This document shows positions 5,621 through 13,930 of a stretch of 14,992 nucleotides of DNA, piece by piece. How positions within the stretch are numbered: the stretch's first letter is position 1; the number at the start of each line of letters is the position of its first letter. The stretch comes from JAEZAF01 sp964395665. GTDB lineage: Bacteria; Chloroflexota; Anaerolineae; Aggregatilineales; Phototrophicaceae. The stretch is from the NCBI GenBank assembly GCA_964395665.1, contig CAYNDH010000114.1, positions 1 through 14,992 of the forward strand. The letters run 5' to 3'. Below the pieces are notes generated by a model. It ran no database searches. It worked only from the letters and a program-made list of their open reading frames with translations, and was not told where the DNA came from. The position numbers were made by a program, and so were the translations under genes.

Positions 5621-7837
5621 ATGAAACGCTTTGTCCCACCCATTTCAGCCCTTGTTTTGTTACTGCTATCGCTGGTATTCGCCATCAGCCCCGCCGCCGC
5701 ACAGGAGATCATTGTCCGGCCCCCATGCTGCGGAGTCTTCACTGATCCGAACTGGCTGACCGTCGATTTCCACCGCGTCAATGTCGAGATCGACCAGCAG
5801 ATCGCTACCACCAGCGTCGATCTTCAGTTCACCAATAACGGTGAAGCGCTGGCGGAGGGCACGTTCCTCTTCCCGCTGCCGCAGGGTGCTGCTGTCGATC
5901 AGTTGACGATGATCATCGACGGCGTGCCGTATGACGCCAAGATCCTCGAAGCGGGCGAAGCCCGCGCCATCTACGACGAGATCGTCCGCCAGTACCGCGA
6001 CCCGGCGCTGCTGGAATATGTCGGCACCAATGTCATTCAGGCCAACGTCTTCCCGATCCCGGCGGGCGACTCCCGCCGCATTCAGATCACCTACGGCCAG
6101 CTTCTGACCATCGAAAACGGTCTGGTGAAATACGAATACCCGATGAGCAACCGCCGCATCGTGGAATCGACCAGTATCAGCGTCCGTGTCCGCGAGAATC
6201 AGGCGATTGGTACGATCTACTCGCCGACGCACTCACTGGCCGCCTTCCGTCAAGACGATAACAGCTTCAACGCCTCCTACGAATCATCTGCGCCGCAGGT
6301 GGGCAGTACCTTCACACTGTATTACGGCTTTGAACAGGACACCGTCAGCACCAATCTGCTGACCTACCGCGAAAGCGCCGATCAGGATGGCTTCTTCCTG
6401 CTGCTGGTCCAGCCGCCGGTCGAAGTCGAGCAGGAGACGATTGTGCCGAAGGATGTGATCGTTGTGGTCGATCAATCCGGCAGCATGAGGGGCGAAAAGT
6501 GGTCACAGGCACAGCAGGCCGCCAGCTACGTGCTGGATAACCTCAATCCGCAGGACCGCTTCAACCTGATCGTCTTCAGCAGCGGCACCCGTCTGTTCGG
6601 AACCGGGCTTCAGGAAGCAGGCAAGGCAGAGGATGCGAAACGCTGGCTCAATGGCCTGTCGGCTGAAGGCGGCACCAATATCAGCGATGCGCTGACGCAG
6701 GCGCTCACGACTTCATTGGGCGAACGCCCGACCAGCATCCTCTTCCTGACGGACGGTGAAGCGACCGAAGGCATTCTGGAGACCGAAGGCATCGTCACCG
6801 CCCTGAAGGGTGCCGAAAAGCCTAATACCCGCATCTTTGCCTTCGGCGTGGGGGATGATGTCAACACCATCCTGCTGGATACAATCACTCGCGAATTCCG
6901 TGGGTCTGGCACCTACGTCCGCCCGAATCAGCGCATCGAAGAAGAAGTGGCTGCCCTGTATAACAAGATTACCGCGCCGGTGCTGTCCAATGTTTCGATT
7001 GAGATCGACGGCGTCACCGCTGAACTGATGTACCCGACGCAGGTTTCGGATCTGTTCGCCGGTCAGCAGATCACACTGGTTGGCCGCTATCGCAATCCAT
7101 CCGGCCCGGCCCGTGTGACGATCAGCGGCATGGTTGACGGTGAATCACAGACCTATGTCTATGAGGACCTCAGCTTCCAGAATGAGGCAGGCGGTCAGGA
7201 TTTCATCGCCCGTCTGTGGGCCACGCGCCGCATTGCTGACCTGCTGAATACGATCCGTATCAGCGGCGAAAATCAGGAACTGGTGGACAGCATCGTCTCG
7301 CTCAGCCTGCGCTACGGCATCATCACACCCTATACCAGCTTCCTGATCGAAGAGGATGACATCCTGACGCAGCAGGGCCGTAATGCCGCCATGGAACGCG
7401 CCGCCAGTGATTTCGATATGGCCGCGGATGAAACCACCGGATCAACCGCTGTGGACCGTGCTTCGCAGTTGGGCGATATGGCCGAAGCCGAAGTCGCTGC
7501 ACCGATTGCGATGCCTTCCACTACCATGCCAGCCGGTGGAGCAGGCAGTTCAGATGATGGCATGCTGGGTGGGGCTTCTGCCAACGCGCTGACGACGGTC
7601 GGGGACCGGACCTTTATCGCGCTCAACGGCGTCTGGACCGATACCACTTTCACACCCGATACAATGGAGACGCAGAAGGTCGAGTTCCTCAGCGACGAAT
7701 ACTTCGCCCTGCTGATGGAAAAGCCCGAACTGGCCGAATACTTCGCGCTTGGTGAGCGCGTGATCGTCGTCCTTGATGGCGTGGCCTATGAAGTGACATC
7801 CGAGACGGTCGACGCCACATCGGAAGCCGCGCCGTAA
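5621..7837 (+). CDS. Exported VIT-VWA domain protein
   Basis: I chose ATG 5621 (738 residues): GGAG (5608-5611) is 9 nt upstream and the protein starts with a clear signal peptide (MKRF, ISALVLLLLSLVFAISPAAA, cleavage near A27). The frame is open upstream to a GTG at 5558, but that would bury the signal peptide. A VIT domain spans about 40-165 (TFLFPLPQGAAVDQL, ARAIYDEIVRQYRDPALLEY, NVFPIPAGDSRRIQI). The VWA domain spans about 275-445 with a complete metal-binding site: D284-x-S286-x-S288 (DQSGSMRG), T352 (GGTN) and D378 (LTDGE). A C-terminal conserved block (661-727, RTFIALNGVWTDTTF ... GERVIVVLDGVAYEV) follows a Gly/Ala/Met-rich linker. Family members are surface or secreted adhesion-type proteins; no sortase motif or C-terminal anchor is visible. 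Adjacent cysteines C36-C37 lie just after the signal peptide. A 7-bp inverted repeat (5580-5586/5611-5617) overlaps the ribosome binding site region. Confidence 0.92.
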   Translation: MKRFVPPISALVLLLLSLVFAISPAAAQEIIVRPPCCGVFTDPNWLTVDFHRVNVEIDQQIATTSVDLQFTNNGEALAEGTFLFPLPQGAAVDQLTMIIDGVPYDAKILEAGEARAIYDEIVRQYRDPALLEYVGTNVIQANVFPIPAGDSRRIQITYGQLLTIENGLVKYEYPMSNRRIVESTSISVRVRENQAIGTIYSPTHSLAAFRQDDNSFNASYESSAPQVGSTFTLYYGFEQDTVSTNLLTYRESADQDGFFLLLVQPPVEVEQETIVPKDVIVVVDQSGSMRGEKWSQAQQAASYVLDNLNPQDRFNLIVFSSGTRLFGTGLQEAGKAEDAKRWLNGLSAEGGTNISDALTQALTTSLGERPTSILFLTDGEATEGILETEGIVTALKGAEKPNTRIFAFGVGDDVNTILLDTITREFRGSGTYVRPNQRIEEEVAALYNKITAPVLSNVSIEIDGVTAELMYPTQVSDLFAGQQITLVGRYRNPSGPARVTISGMVDGESQTYVYEDLSFQNEAGGQDFIARLWATRRIADLLNTIRISGENQELVDSIVSLSLRYGIITPYTSFLIEEDDILTQQGRNAAMERAASDFDMAADETTGSTAVDRASQLGDMAEAEVAAPIAMPSTTMPAGGAGSSDDGMLGGASANALTTVGDRTFIALNGVWTDTTFTPDTMETQKVEFLSDEYFALLMEKPELAEYFALGERVIVVLDGVAYEVTSETVDATSEAAP

Positions 7838-7882
7838 GCACCAGCCACGCTGACTCACCGCTTTCAGATACATTGACTACCA

Positions 7883-7912
7883 GGGGCGGGACGGCGAAAG
7901 CTGCCCCGCCCT
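7883..7912 (+). terminator. GC-rich hairpin with GAAA tetraloop, probable terminator of the VIT-VWA gene
   Basis: GGGCGGG (7884-7890) pairs with CCCGCCC (7905-7911). An inner stem CGGC-GAAA-GCTG (7892-7903) carries a GNRA tetraloop. Only TTAT follows, so the U tract is poor and termination may be partial or factor dependent. It lies 46 nt after the stop codon at 7837. Confidence 0.5.
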
Positions 7913-7922
7913 TATGCGTTAT

Positions 7923-8127
7923 CCAGCCAGCTATTCTGCCAGCTATCCTGCCAGCCAGCTATNNNNNNNNNNNNNNNNNNNNNNNNNNNNNNNNNNNNNN
8001 NNNNNNNNNNNNNNNNNNNNNNNNNNNNNNNNNNNNNNNNNNNNNNNNNNNNNNNNNNNNNNGCCAGCTATCCTGCCAGCCAGCTATTCTGCCAGCCAGC
8101 TATTCTGCCAGCCAGCTATTCTGCCAG
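7923..8127. repeat. Tandem array of 12/16-bp units, interrupted by an assembly gap
   Basis: On the + strand the long unit is GCCAGCCAGCTATTCT (16 bp; full copies at 8075-8090, 8091-8106, 8107-8122, with a near-full copy at 7923-7937 and a cut copy at 7950-7962). The short unit is GCCAGCTATCCT (12 bp; 7938-7949 and 8063-8074). A run of 100 N sits in the middle, and the same unit order occurs on both sides, as expected when an assembler fails in a longer array. The array overlaps the 3' end of the convergent methyltransferase gene, whose stop codon (8116-8118) is inside the last unit. Confidence 0.9.
7963..8062. other. Assembly gap (100 N) inside the tandem array
   Basis: An exact 100-N placeholder with array units directly on both sides; the real copy number is unknown. 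Confidence 0.95.
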
Positions 8128-8766
8128 ATCATCGAAATCAGACATCGGCTTGCGGGCGCTCACCGCGTACAGCGGATCAACCAGCGGCGCGATATGATGC
8201 TCTGCGTACAGCCCCGCCCATGCTCCGGACAGTTCAAAATAGCGTGTCACCAGCGCCAGATGCTGCGTGTCGTTCATCCGCAGCCAGATATTGACCGCCT
8301 TGCTGGGGAAGCACCGGTTGGAAAAACTGACGACGAACGCGCCCCCCGGCCTCAGCACGCGGTACACCTCGGCAAAGACTTCGATCGGCTGCGTCAGATA
8401 CTGGACCGATACCGTGCAGATCACGCCGTCAAAATGGCCGTCCTCAAAGGGCAGCCGTGGATTGTGGTTTAAATCCTGAATAACGTATTCCGCAAGCTGC
8501 GGATTATCGGCCATTTCCTCTTCATTCATGCCAAGGCCAAGCACGTGCTGCGGCCTGATCGCTTCCGGCAGATGCGAACGCCAACTGCTCATCAGGTCCA
8601 GATAGACGCCCCGGCGCGGCAGGCTGCGCGTCAGCAGTTCGCCAAGCACCTCGATGGCGTGTTCGTCGATATGCACCACCTTACGCGCTGACTGGTAAAA
8701 CAGGTGATCGTCACTATCATCCTGACGGTGAAAGTAATCGGCTGGAAATGCGTCCTGAGAAGTCAT
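8116..8766 (-). CDS. Class I SAM-dependent methyltransferase (methyltransferase type 11-like)
   Basis: This 216-residue protein has a Rossmann-type methyltransferase core. It opens with FYQSARKVVHIDEHAIEVL (23-41). Motif I is VYLDLMSSWRSHLP (54-67) in place of the usual D-x-G-x-G-x-G loop, then GLGMNEEEM (77-85), the acidic motif PFEDGHFDGVICTVSVQYL (106-124) and VLRPGGAFVVSFSNR (137-151). This LDLMSSW-SHLP form is familiar from a conserved but functionally uncharacterised family found in cyanobacteria and other bacteria; the substrate is unknown. The start ATG (8764-8766) has only a weak GGGA about 9 nt upstream. It is convergent with the VIT-VWA gene and divergent from the pilin-adhesin gene. 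Its last codons and stop (CTGGCAGAATAG) are the same 12 nt that make up the neighbouring repeat array. Confidence 0.88.
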   Translation of the reverse strand: MTSQDAFPADYFHRQDDSDDHLFYQSARKVVHIDEHAIEVLGELLTRSLPRRGVYLDLMSSWRSHLPEAIRPQHVLGLGMNEEEMADNPQLAEYVIQDLNHNPRLPFEDGHFDGVICTVSVQYLTQPIEVFAEVYRVLRPGGAFVVSFSNRCFPSKAVNIWLRMNDTQHLALVTRYFELSGAWAGLYAEHHIAPLVDPLYAVSARKPMSDFDDLAE

Positions 8767-8981
8767 ATTTAAAGATCCCGTACCTTTTTCCTATTCAGGT
8801 AGAACTAACGCCGAATCATCGTATTTCGAGCTTGAAACCGCGTGTTCAGGCCTGATTTATAGCGCTGAAATTGTAAACGCATGTGTACAACTTACCGACA
8901 AAATTGTGACACGAACAGAGGCAGAATCAGGTAAGATGAATGAAGACCCATTAGAGAAGAATTTTGATTAAGGGTTGGCTA
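8767..8981. promoter_or_regulatory. Divergent intergenic region with two palindromes
   Basis: This 215-bp region must hold the promoters of both the methyltransferase (-) and the pilin-adhesin (+). It contains TTTCGAGCTTGAAA (8824-8837, a palindrome except for one symmetric G/T pair) and the perfect palindrome TCAGGCCTGA (8846-8855), 8 bp apart. TAAGAT (8932-8937) could be a -10 box for the + gene, but no good -35 lies at the right distance. The sites look like possible operators; no regulator gene is present in the window to support that. Confidence 0.35.
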
Positions 8982-11900
8982 ATGCAACCACATAACGACT
9001 CACATTACAATGCTTTACCCCCGAATACCGTTTCAGGCATCGCGGAGCATGAATGCTCCGTGGGGCCGACACGTTCTGACGGGCACAAACCCTCTCGGTA
9101 CGAGCATTCTCGGTACGAGCAGGGTCAGGCGCTGGTTGAATACCTGCTGATCGCGGTTTTCGTCGCCATGATTGCGGGTATCGCACTGGCAGCGACCGGT
9201 CCCGTGATCGGAAATGTCTTCAGCAACTCGATCAGTGACCTGCTGCGTCAGACCGAACTCCGGACGCCGATTCCGGGCCGTGAGGAGTTCTGGGAGACGG
9301 TAACACAGGTCTTCCTGAACCCGCCGGTCGAGAATCCGCTGCCGACCAACACACCGGCCCCGCCGACCTCTGTACCAACAGATGGTCCGCCGCCAACCGA
9401 GACACCGATTTCACCGACACCATCACCGACACCATCACCGACACCAACCCTGACGCCGACACCGACGGACATCATGCATGATTCCCCGTTTTATGACAGC
9501 GTTGAGGAAGATAATCTGGTCTGGTGGCGGGCGGACGCGAATATCAACACCAGCGGTAGGCCGTGGACGACCAGGTTCGAAGATCTGGGCGGTACCCTTA
9601 TCAGGGAATACAAGGGCCTGCCGTGGGGCACGATCGACTATGCTGGGACCGCTGATGAAGGCTGGGCCGATGGCCTTCCGGCGACTAATTTCCGTGTCGT
9701 AGCCACACGTCAGCTTCAGCTTGCTGAAGATACCCAGCTCACCATCCGTATGCTGGCGGACGATGCTGCCACCGTGTACGTCAACGGTGCTGCGGTGCCC
9801 GGCCTGACGGCGACCGGCAGTGACGGCAAAACATGGTTCACCGGCACAGTTGCTGCCGCCGGTAGTGGCCTGAATGATCCCCTGCCCCCGGGCATCCCGA
9901 CGCTCCGCACGGATGTGCGCGTGGAGTATACCCAGCTCGGCGGGGCTTCGCGGCTGTATGTCAGCATTCAGTCATCCAAGGCCAACCCGGATGATACCGC
10001 GGTGACGGGCGGCGGCATCCCGACGACAGGCAATTTCGCCTGCGGCTGGGGCCAGCAGTTCCGTGACCAGGGGAATGATGCGAACACCGAACTCGGCATG
10101 TTCGATGAATTCGTGGACAGCGAAATGCCTGCGAACTCGCGGTGCTATCTTGAGATGCGCGGCGGTATCGAGGTCCCCTCGACCTATGTGAACCCGCAGC
10201 TCGTGTTCTACGATGTGTGGGACCTGAAGAGTGCCAATGCCGCGCTTGAAATCGCCAACTATGTTCAGGCGACCGACCCGCTGCCGGATGGATCAGCACC
10301 CACGATCCCGACGCTGGATCGCGATGCGGTCACATGGGCACGCGTTGACCTTCAGCGTACGGCCAACAGCCGCAGTTACAACTACACGCGCAATGTGATC
10401 AACCTGCGTGAAGTGACCTTCACCAATGGCTCGAAACTGGACCTGACGGAGCCAATCACCCTGCGCTTTGTTATCACCACGCTCGGCGCCAGCAGTCCGA
10501 ACCGCTGGTATATCGACGACATCTGGGTAGGCGATGCCGGCCCAGAGAAGGTCTTCTACCTGAATCATCCGGGGTGGAATCTCGACAGCGAAGACCAGAT
10601 GGCGGATTTCGTCTTTACAGGTGGCAAAAGCAATCTGGGGACGCTTAGCGGCTGGCGTCTGCAGTCACATAACAAGCTCGGCCCAAGCGGTATGGCCTTC
10701 CATGACAGCGTGAACCTGACCGATACCAATGAGGGTATGGGCGGCACAGGCGAAGGCCGAACCCAGTACAAGCGCTTTAGCGAGGCCCGACCTGACAGCA
10801 ATGATGAACGCGACTGGCGTCTCCATACCCTGGAATTCAACGGCTGGATCTCATTTGTCGATGTGAATGGGCAGCCTGTCATTCAGGATGCCGCTGGCAA
10901 CCGTGGCGATCCGGTGCTGGAATTCTATCAGGGCATGGATGTCGGCAGACGCACAGGTCTGGAAGTGCAGTACAAGACCGATGACACCAATGCACAGTGG
11001 CAGCCGCTGCCCAATGGTGTGATCCGTAATGTGTCAGCATCCACTGTGGTCACCAATCCGACCATGCAGCTCACGACCATTTCCCTGCACGATCTTTCCG
11101 GTAACCCGGACCGCATCCGCCTGCGTTTCGTGATGAAGGTCCCCGGCGACTCGGGCCGTCGTGACGGCTGGTGGATCGATCAGATCCGCATTGGCCGTGA
11201 AGAGTCGCCCAAGTGGGTGGACTTCCCCTTCGAAGATCGCGCACAGTACTACACCTCTGGCCCGTGGCGCTACACCGGCACCTGGAATATCAACGATGTC
11301 AGCGGTCGTCGCAATGACGATGAGCCGATGGTTGTCTCCAACGGTCAGGAAGTTCTGGACCCTGAATACAGACGTCAGTCCTATTCTTCGTCACCGTCAG
11401 GCCAGTACAGCGCCAACGTCGGCAGGACGTGGATGGAAATGCGCTTCGCATGGGATGTCTTCAATGACACCCAGAATGATGCGTCGCAAAGCAAGGAAAT
11501 CTGGGGCCGTCCGCCGACGCCGGTGAACCGTGAGAACACTGGCGGCGCAGCCGTCGCTCCGATGCTGACGTTCTATCACTGGCGTGATCTCGCATCGTCT
11601 GACGCCTTCTATGTGGAATGGAAGCGCATCGACGAGGCGGATACGGCCTGGAAGCGGCTGTGGTTCTATAAACCGAATGACTGGACCAATCCCTCTAGCT
11701 CTAACTCCGCGACCAGAAATCAGCATGCGTGGGAATATGTCGAAATCGACCTGCGCCTGATGATGAAAGACCTGACCGACAATAACGGAAGCAGTGTCCG
11801 TGATGATGATGTGACGTTCCGCTTCGTACAGGACGCCAAGACCAGAAATTCGTCAGGGCGTGGCATTTACATCGATGACATCAACATCCGTGAAAGCTAT

Positions 11901-13919
11901 GACCGTAATACGCCGTGGGACCCCACCGTTGCCCCTGACTTACAGAGCACGATACCGAAGATCGCCTTCAATCTGTGGCCGAGGGTCGAGAATCGCACGA
12001 ATCCGGCAGATGGTACGGCCCTTGGTGCTGGAAGCGGAGTCGACCTGTTTGACGATCCTGATGCTGCAACCACCAACCGCCTGTGGTCCGAGAGCTGGTT
12101 CGCCGGTGCAGACTGGTTCCCGCAGACATGGGGCGGCGGCGCACGTCAGGGCCTGTACGGGTTCCATGACAGCCCGGTCGGTGGGCAGTATGAAGCACCC
12201 GACGGCATGGATAACTATATCGGTCCGGGTGAGTGGGCAGTGCCGAGCGACACCTTCCGCGTACTGGAACTGAACAATGTGATCGACCTGCGACCGGTCG
12301 ATGCTGAAGAAGAAATGCCGATCCTCTACTGGTGGCACCGTTATCACTTCGGTGGTGGTAATACTGTATCGGCCCAGATTTCGTATGAACTGACCGATAA
12401 CAACGGCAGGGTGCTGTCTGAAGCAGACCGGGATACTAACATCAGAAGCCGCTGCGATAATGAGAATGTATCGCAGTGCTACGAGCAGCATCGCGGCTGG
12501 TCACCATGGGAAGATACATGGAGAGTCACGACCGGCAGCAACAGTGAACTGCGTTCCTACGGCTGGACCCGTGAACAGGTTGACCTCAGGAAGTATGCCC
12601 GCGACGCGTCAAAGGGGCAGTATGGCACGCGTATCCGCATCCGCTTTGTCCTGAATGCGCTGTCGCAGAACGTCAACCGTGAGCGCGATGGCTGGTACAT
12701 CGATCAGGTACAGGTCACATGGGCGCGGCCTAGCGTCAATCCGGTTGAGACGATCGTCCTTGGAAATAGTGGTTACACCTATAATCCGTCAGAGAGGGGC
12801 ATGAACGGTTTCATGGGTGAAGGCATCTGGGGGCTGGACTCCAACATCGTCGAAAACACTAGCGGAAGTGCGGCGACATTCGGCACATGGACGGCCAGTT
12901 GGTGGAACTGTAACACGTGTGCAAATCTGCCGGGTGCAGGTGGTAACTTCTCCAGAGGGGCAAACCTGTTCCTGACCGATCCGGCACGGCCAGCACCGGT
13001 TTACCAGAACACGGTGATCGGTATCAACTACAACTTCGGCAGCGGGAAACCGCCCGGTGCGCCGGCTGCACTGCCTGCTGACCGGTTCGTGGGTGAACTG
13101 GTGCTGGATACGCCGGTCATCGGTGTGACATCGGGCTTCCCACAGGGTAACCGTACCTTCCAGGTCCTATCGGATGACGGCGTGCGCGTCAAGTATCAGC
13201 GGCTGGTGAACGGCGTGCCAGAGGGTGATCCCGCCTGGAATGTGATCGACAACTGGCGTGATCAGGGGAGTACGACCGCATCCGGTACGATGATGATGCT
13301 GTATGGTGAACGCTATCGCATCACGTTGCAGTACTTCGAGAATACCGGCGGTGCGGTGTTGGTTGCACAGATCGGCAGTGGTTCCTTCTCGCTTAGCGAC
13401 AGCCCGAAGATGGGCGGCGCATCGGCTCCGGACCGGTACCCGATCCCCTACGGCAACACGTCACTGGTGGGCCGGCAGATCATTGACCTGAGCGGGATTG
13501 ATGAAAGCCAGATCCTGATCATGGGTATACGCACCAAGTATCGTTTAGGCAGTAATTCCAGGGCGCAGGTGGAAATCAGCTCCGATGGTGGCTTCTCGTG
13601 GCGGCAGACTGATCTGTCGAAGGCGATCCCAGGATTTAACTTCCAATCGCCGACGATCCATAACTCGCTGCAGGACCCAAGCAGTAATCTCGCGGCCTGG
13701 CAGCTACGCTATCACAATCTTGAAGCGTTCAAGGGACAGCAGATTATGATCCGCTTCCGTCTGGACCGCAGCAGCATCTACTGTCTGCGGACGAGAAATG
13801 CAGGCAGTTCGGATTATCCGAACCAGTGCGCTCTGAGTGGCGCAGCCTCACCGGGTGAATTCGTCAACGGCTACTTCGACGGCTGGTGGATCTCAAGGAT
13901 CGAGTTCATCCTCCAGTAA
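8982..13919 (+). CDS. Giant pilin-like surface adhesin: Flp/TadE-type N-terminus with PA14-like and beta-sandwich modules
   Basis: ATG 8982 (1,645 residues) is preferred to TTG 8964, which is in frame, because AAGGG (8970-8974) is 7 nt before it. Residues 1-48 are a polar leader ending YEQG. Prepilin peptidase would cut after G48, leaving QALVEY with Glu at +5 and Tyr at +6 as in Flp/TadE pilins, then a hydrophobic helix to about 72. A Thr/Pro stalk (114-162) follows. The ectodomain has a PA14-like unit (about 167-335), then sandwich modules that each end in R-F-x then (D/G)-x-W/Y-x-I-D: 494-516 (WYIDDIWV), 714-737 (DGWWIDQIRI), 946-969 (IYIDDINI), 1220-1245 (DGWYIDQVQV) and 1590-1642 (DGWWISRIEF). 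A second PA14-like domain (about 1298-1466; FQVLSDDGVRVKY, YRITLQYFE) sits before the last. Likely a pilus-associated or cell-surface adhesin; the function is inferred. No tad/pil assembly gene is nearby. A terminator follows at 13983. Confidence 0.85.
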   Translation: MQPHNDSHYNALPPNTVSGIAEHECSVGPTRSDGHKPSRYEHSRYEQGQALVEYLLIAVFVAMIAGIALAATGPVIGNVFSNSISDLLRQTELRTPIPGREEFWETVTQVFLNPPVENPLPTNTPAPPTSVPTDGPPPTETPISPTPSPTPSPTPTLTPTPTDIMHDSPFYDSVEEDNLVWWRADANINTSGRPWTTRFEDLGGTLIREYKGLPWGTIDYAGTADEGWADGLPATNFRVVATRQLQLAEDTQLTIRMLADDAATVYVNGAAVPGLTATGSDGKTWFTGTVAAAGSGLNDPLPPGIPTLRTDVRVEYTQLGGASRLYVSIQSSKANPDDTAVTGGGIPTTGNFACGWGQQFRDQGNDANTELGMFDEFVDSEMPANSRCYLEMRGGIEVPSTYVNPQLVFYDVWDLKSANAALEIANYVQATDPLPDGSAPTIPTLDRDAVTWARVDLQRTANSRSYNYTRNVINLREVTFTNGSKLDLTEPITLRFVITTLGASSPNRWYIDDIWVGDAGPEKVFYLNHPGWNLDSEDQMADFVFTGGKSNLGTLSGWRLQSHNKLGPSGMAFHDSVNLTDTNEGMGGTGEGRTQYKRFSEARPDSNDERDWRLHTLEFNGWISFVDVNGQPVIQDAAGNRGDPVLEFYQGMDVGRRTGLEVQYKTDDTNAQWQPLPNGVIRNVSASTVVTNPTMQLTTISLHDLSGNPDRIRLRFVMKVPGDSGRRDGWWIDQIRIGREESPKWVDFPFEDRAQYYTSGPWRYTGTWNINDVSGRRNDDEPMVVSNGQEVLDPEYRRQSYSSSPSGQYSANVGRTWMEMRFAWDVFNDTQNDASQSKEIWGRPPTPVNRENTGGAAVAPMLTFYHWRDLASSDAFYVEWKRIDEADTAWKRLWFYKPNDWTNPSSSNSATRNQHAWEYVEIDLRLMMKDLTDNNGSSVRDDDVTFRFVQDAKTRNSSGRGIYIDDINIRESYDRNTPWDPTVAPDLQSTIPKIAFNLWPRVENRTNPADGTALGAGSGVDLFDDPDAATTNRLWSESWFAGADWFPQTWGGGARQGLYGFHDSPVGGQYEAPDGMDNYIGPGEWAVPSDTFRVLELNNVIDLRPVDAEEEMPILYWWHRYHFGGGNTVSAQISYELTDNNGRVLSEADRDTNIRSRCDNENVSQCYEQHRGWSPWEDTWRVTTGSNSELRSYGWTREQVDLRKYARDASKGQYGTRIRIRFVLNALSQNVNRERDGWYIDQVQVTWARPSVNPVETIVLGNSGYTYNPSERGMNGFMGEGIWGLDSNIVENTSGSAATFGTWTASWWNCNTCANLPGAGGNFSRGANLFLTDPARPAPVYQNTVIGINYNFGSGKPPGAPAALPADRFVGELVLDTPVIGVTSGFPQGNRTFQVLSDDGVRVKYQRLVNGVPEGDPAWNVIDNWRDQGSTTASGTMMMLYGERYRITLQYFENTGGAVLVAQIGSGSFSLSDSPKMGGASAPDRYPIPYGNTSLVGRQIIDLSGIDESQILIMGIRTKYRLGSNSRAQVEISSDGGFSWRQTDLSKAIPGFNFQSPTIHNSLQDPSSNLAAWQLRYHNLEAFKGQQIMIRFRLDRSSIYCLRTRNAGSSDYPNQCALSGAASPGEFVNGYFDGWWISRIEFILQ
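9043..9060 (+). repeat. 18-bp palindrome in the leader codons of the pilin-adhesin
   Basis: CGGAGCAT-GA-ATGCTCCG is a perfect inverted repeat with an 8-bp arm and 2-nt centre, located about 60 nt after the start codon and before the pilin cleavage site. It could form a hairpin in the mRNA that slows or regulates early translation, or be a protein-binding site. Confidence 0.6.
9093..9121 (+). repeat. Two direct copies of a 14-bp sequence just before the prepilin cleavage site
   Basis: TCTCGGTACGAGCA occurs at 9093-9106 and 9108-9121 (15-bp period). It encodes SRYEH-SRYEQ immediately before GQALVEY. The period equals five codons, so copy-number change would lengthen or shorten the pre-pilin leader without a frameshift. 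Confidence 0.85.
9411..9446 (+). repeat. Three perfect 12-bp repeats coding the Thr/Pro stalk
   Basis: TCACCGACACCA is repeated three times (9411-9422, 9423-9434, 9435-9446). It encodes SPTP units in the linker between the pilin helix and the ectodomain. Slippage would alter stalk length in whole codons. Confidence 0.9.
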
Positions 13920-13930
13920 GTCAAAGGCAG

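Noticed and set aside
5621..7837. Sortase-anchored surface protein
   Set aside because: No LPXTG-like motif, hydrophobic tail or basic C-terminus is present; the protein ends in TSEAAP.
7923..8127. CRISPR array
   Set aside because: The units are directly contiguous 12/16-bp copies without spacers of unique sequence; no cas genes nearby.
7873..8472. + strand frames of 199 and 126 codons through the tandem array
   Set aside because: They are translations of the repeat (PASQL/PAILPASY patterns) plus N residues, then run antisense to the methyltransferase.
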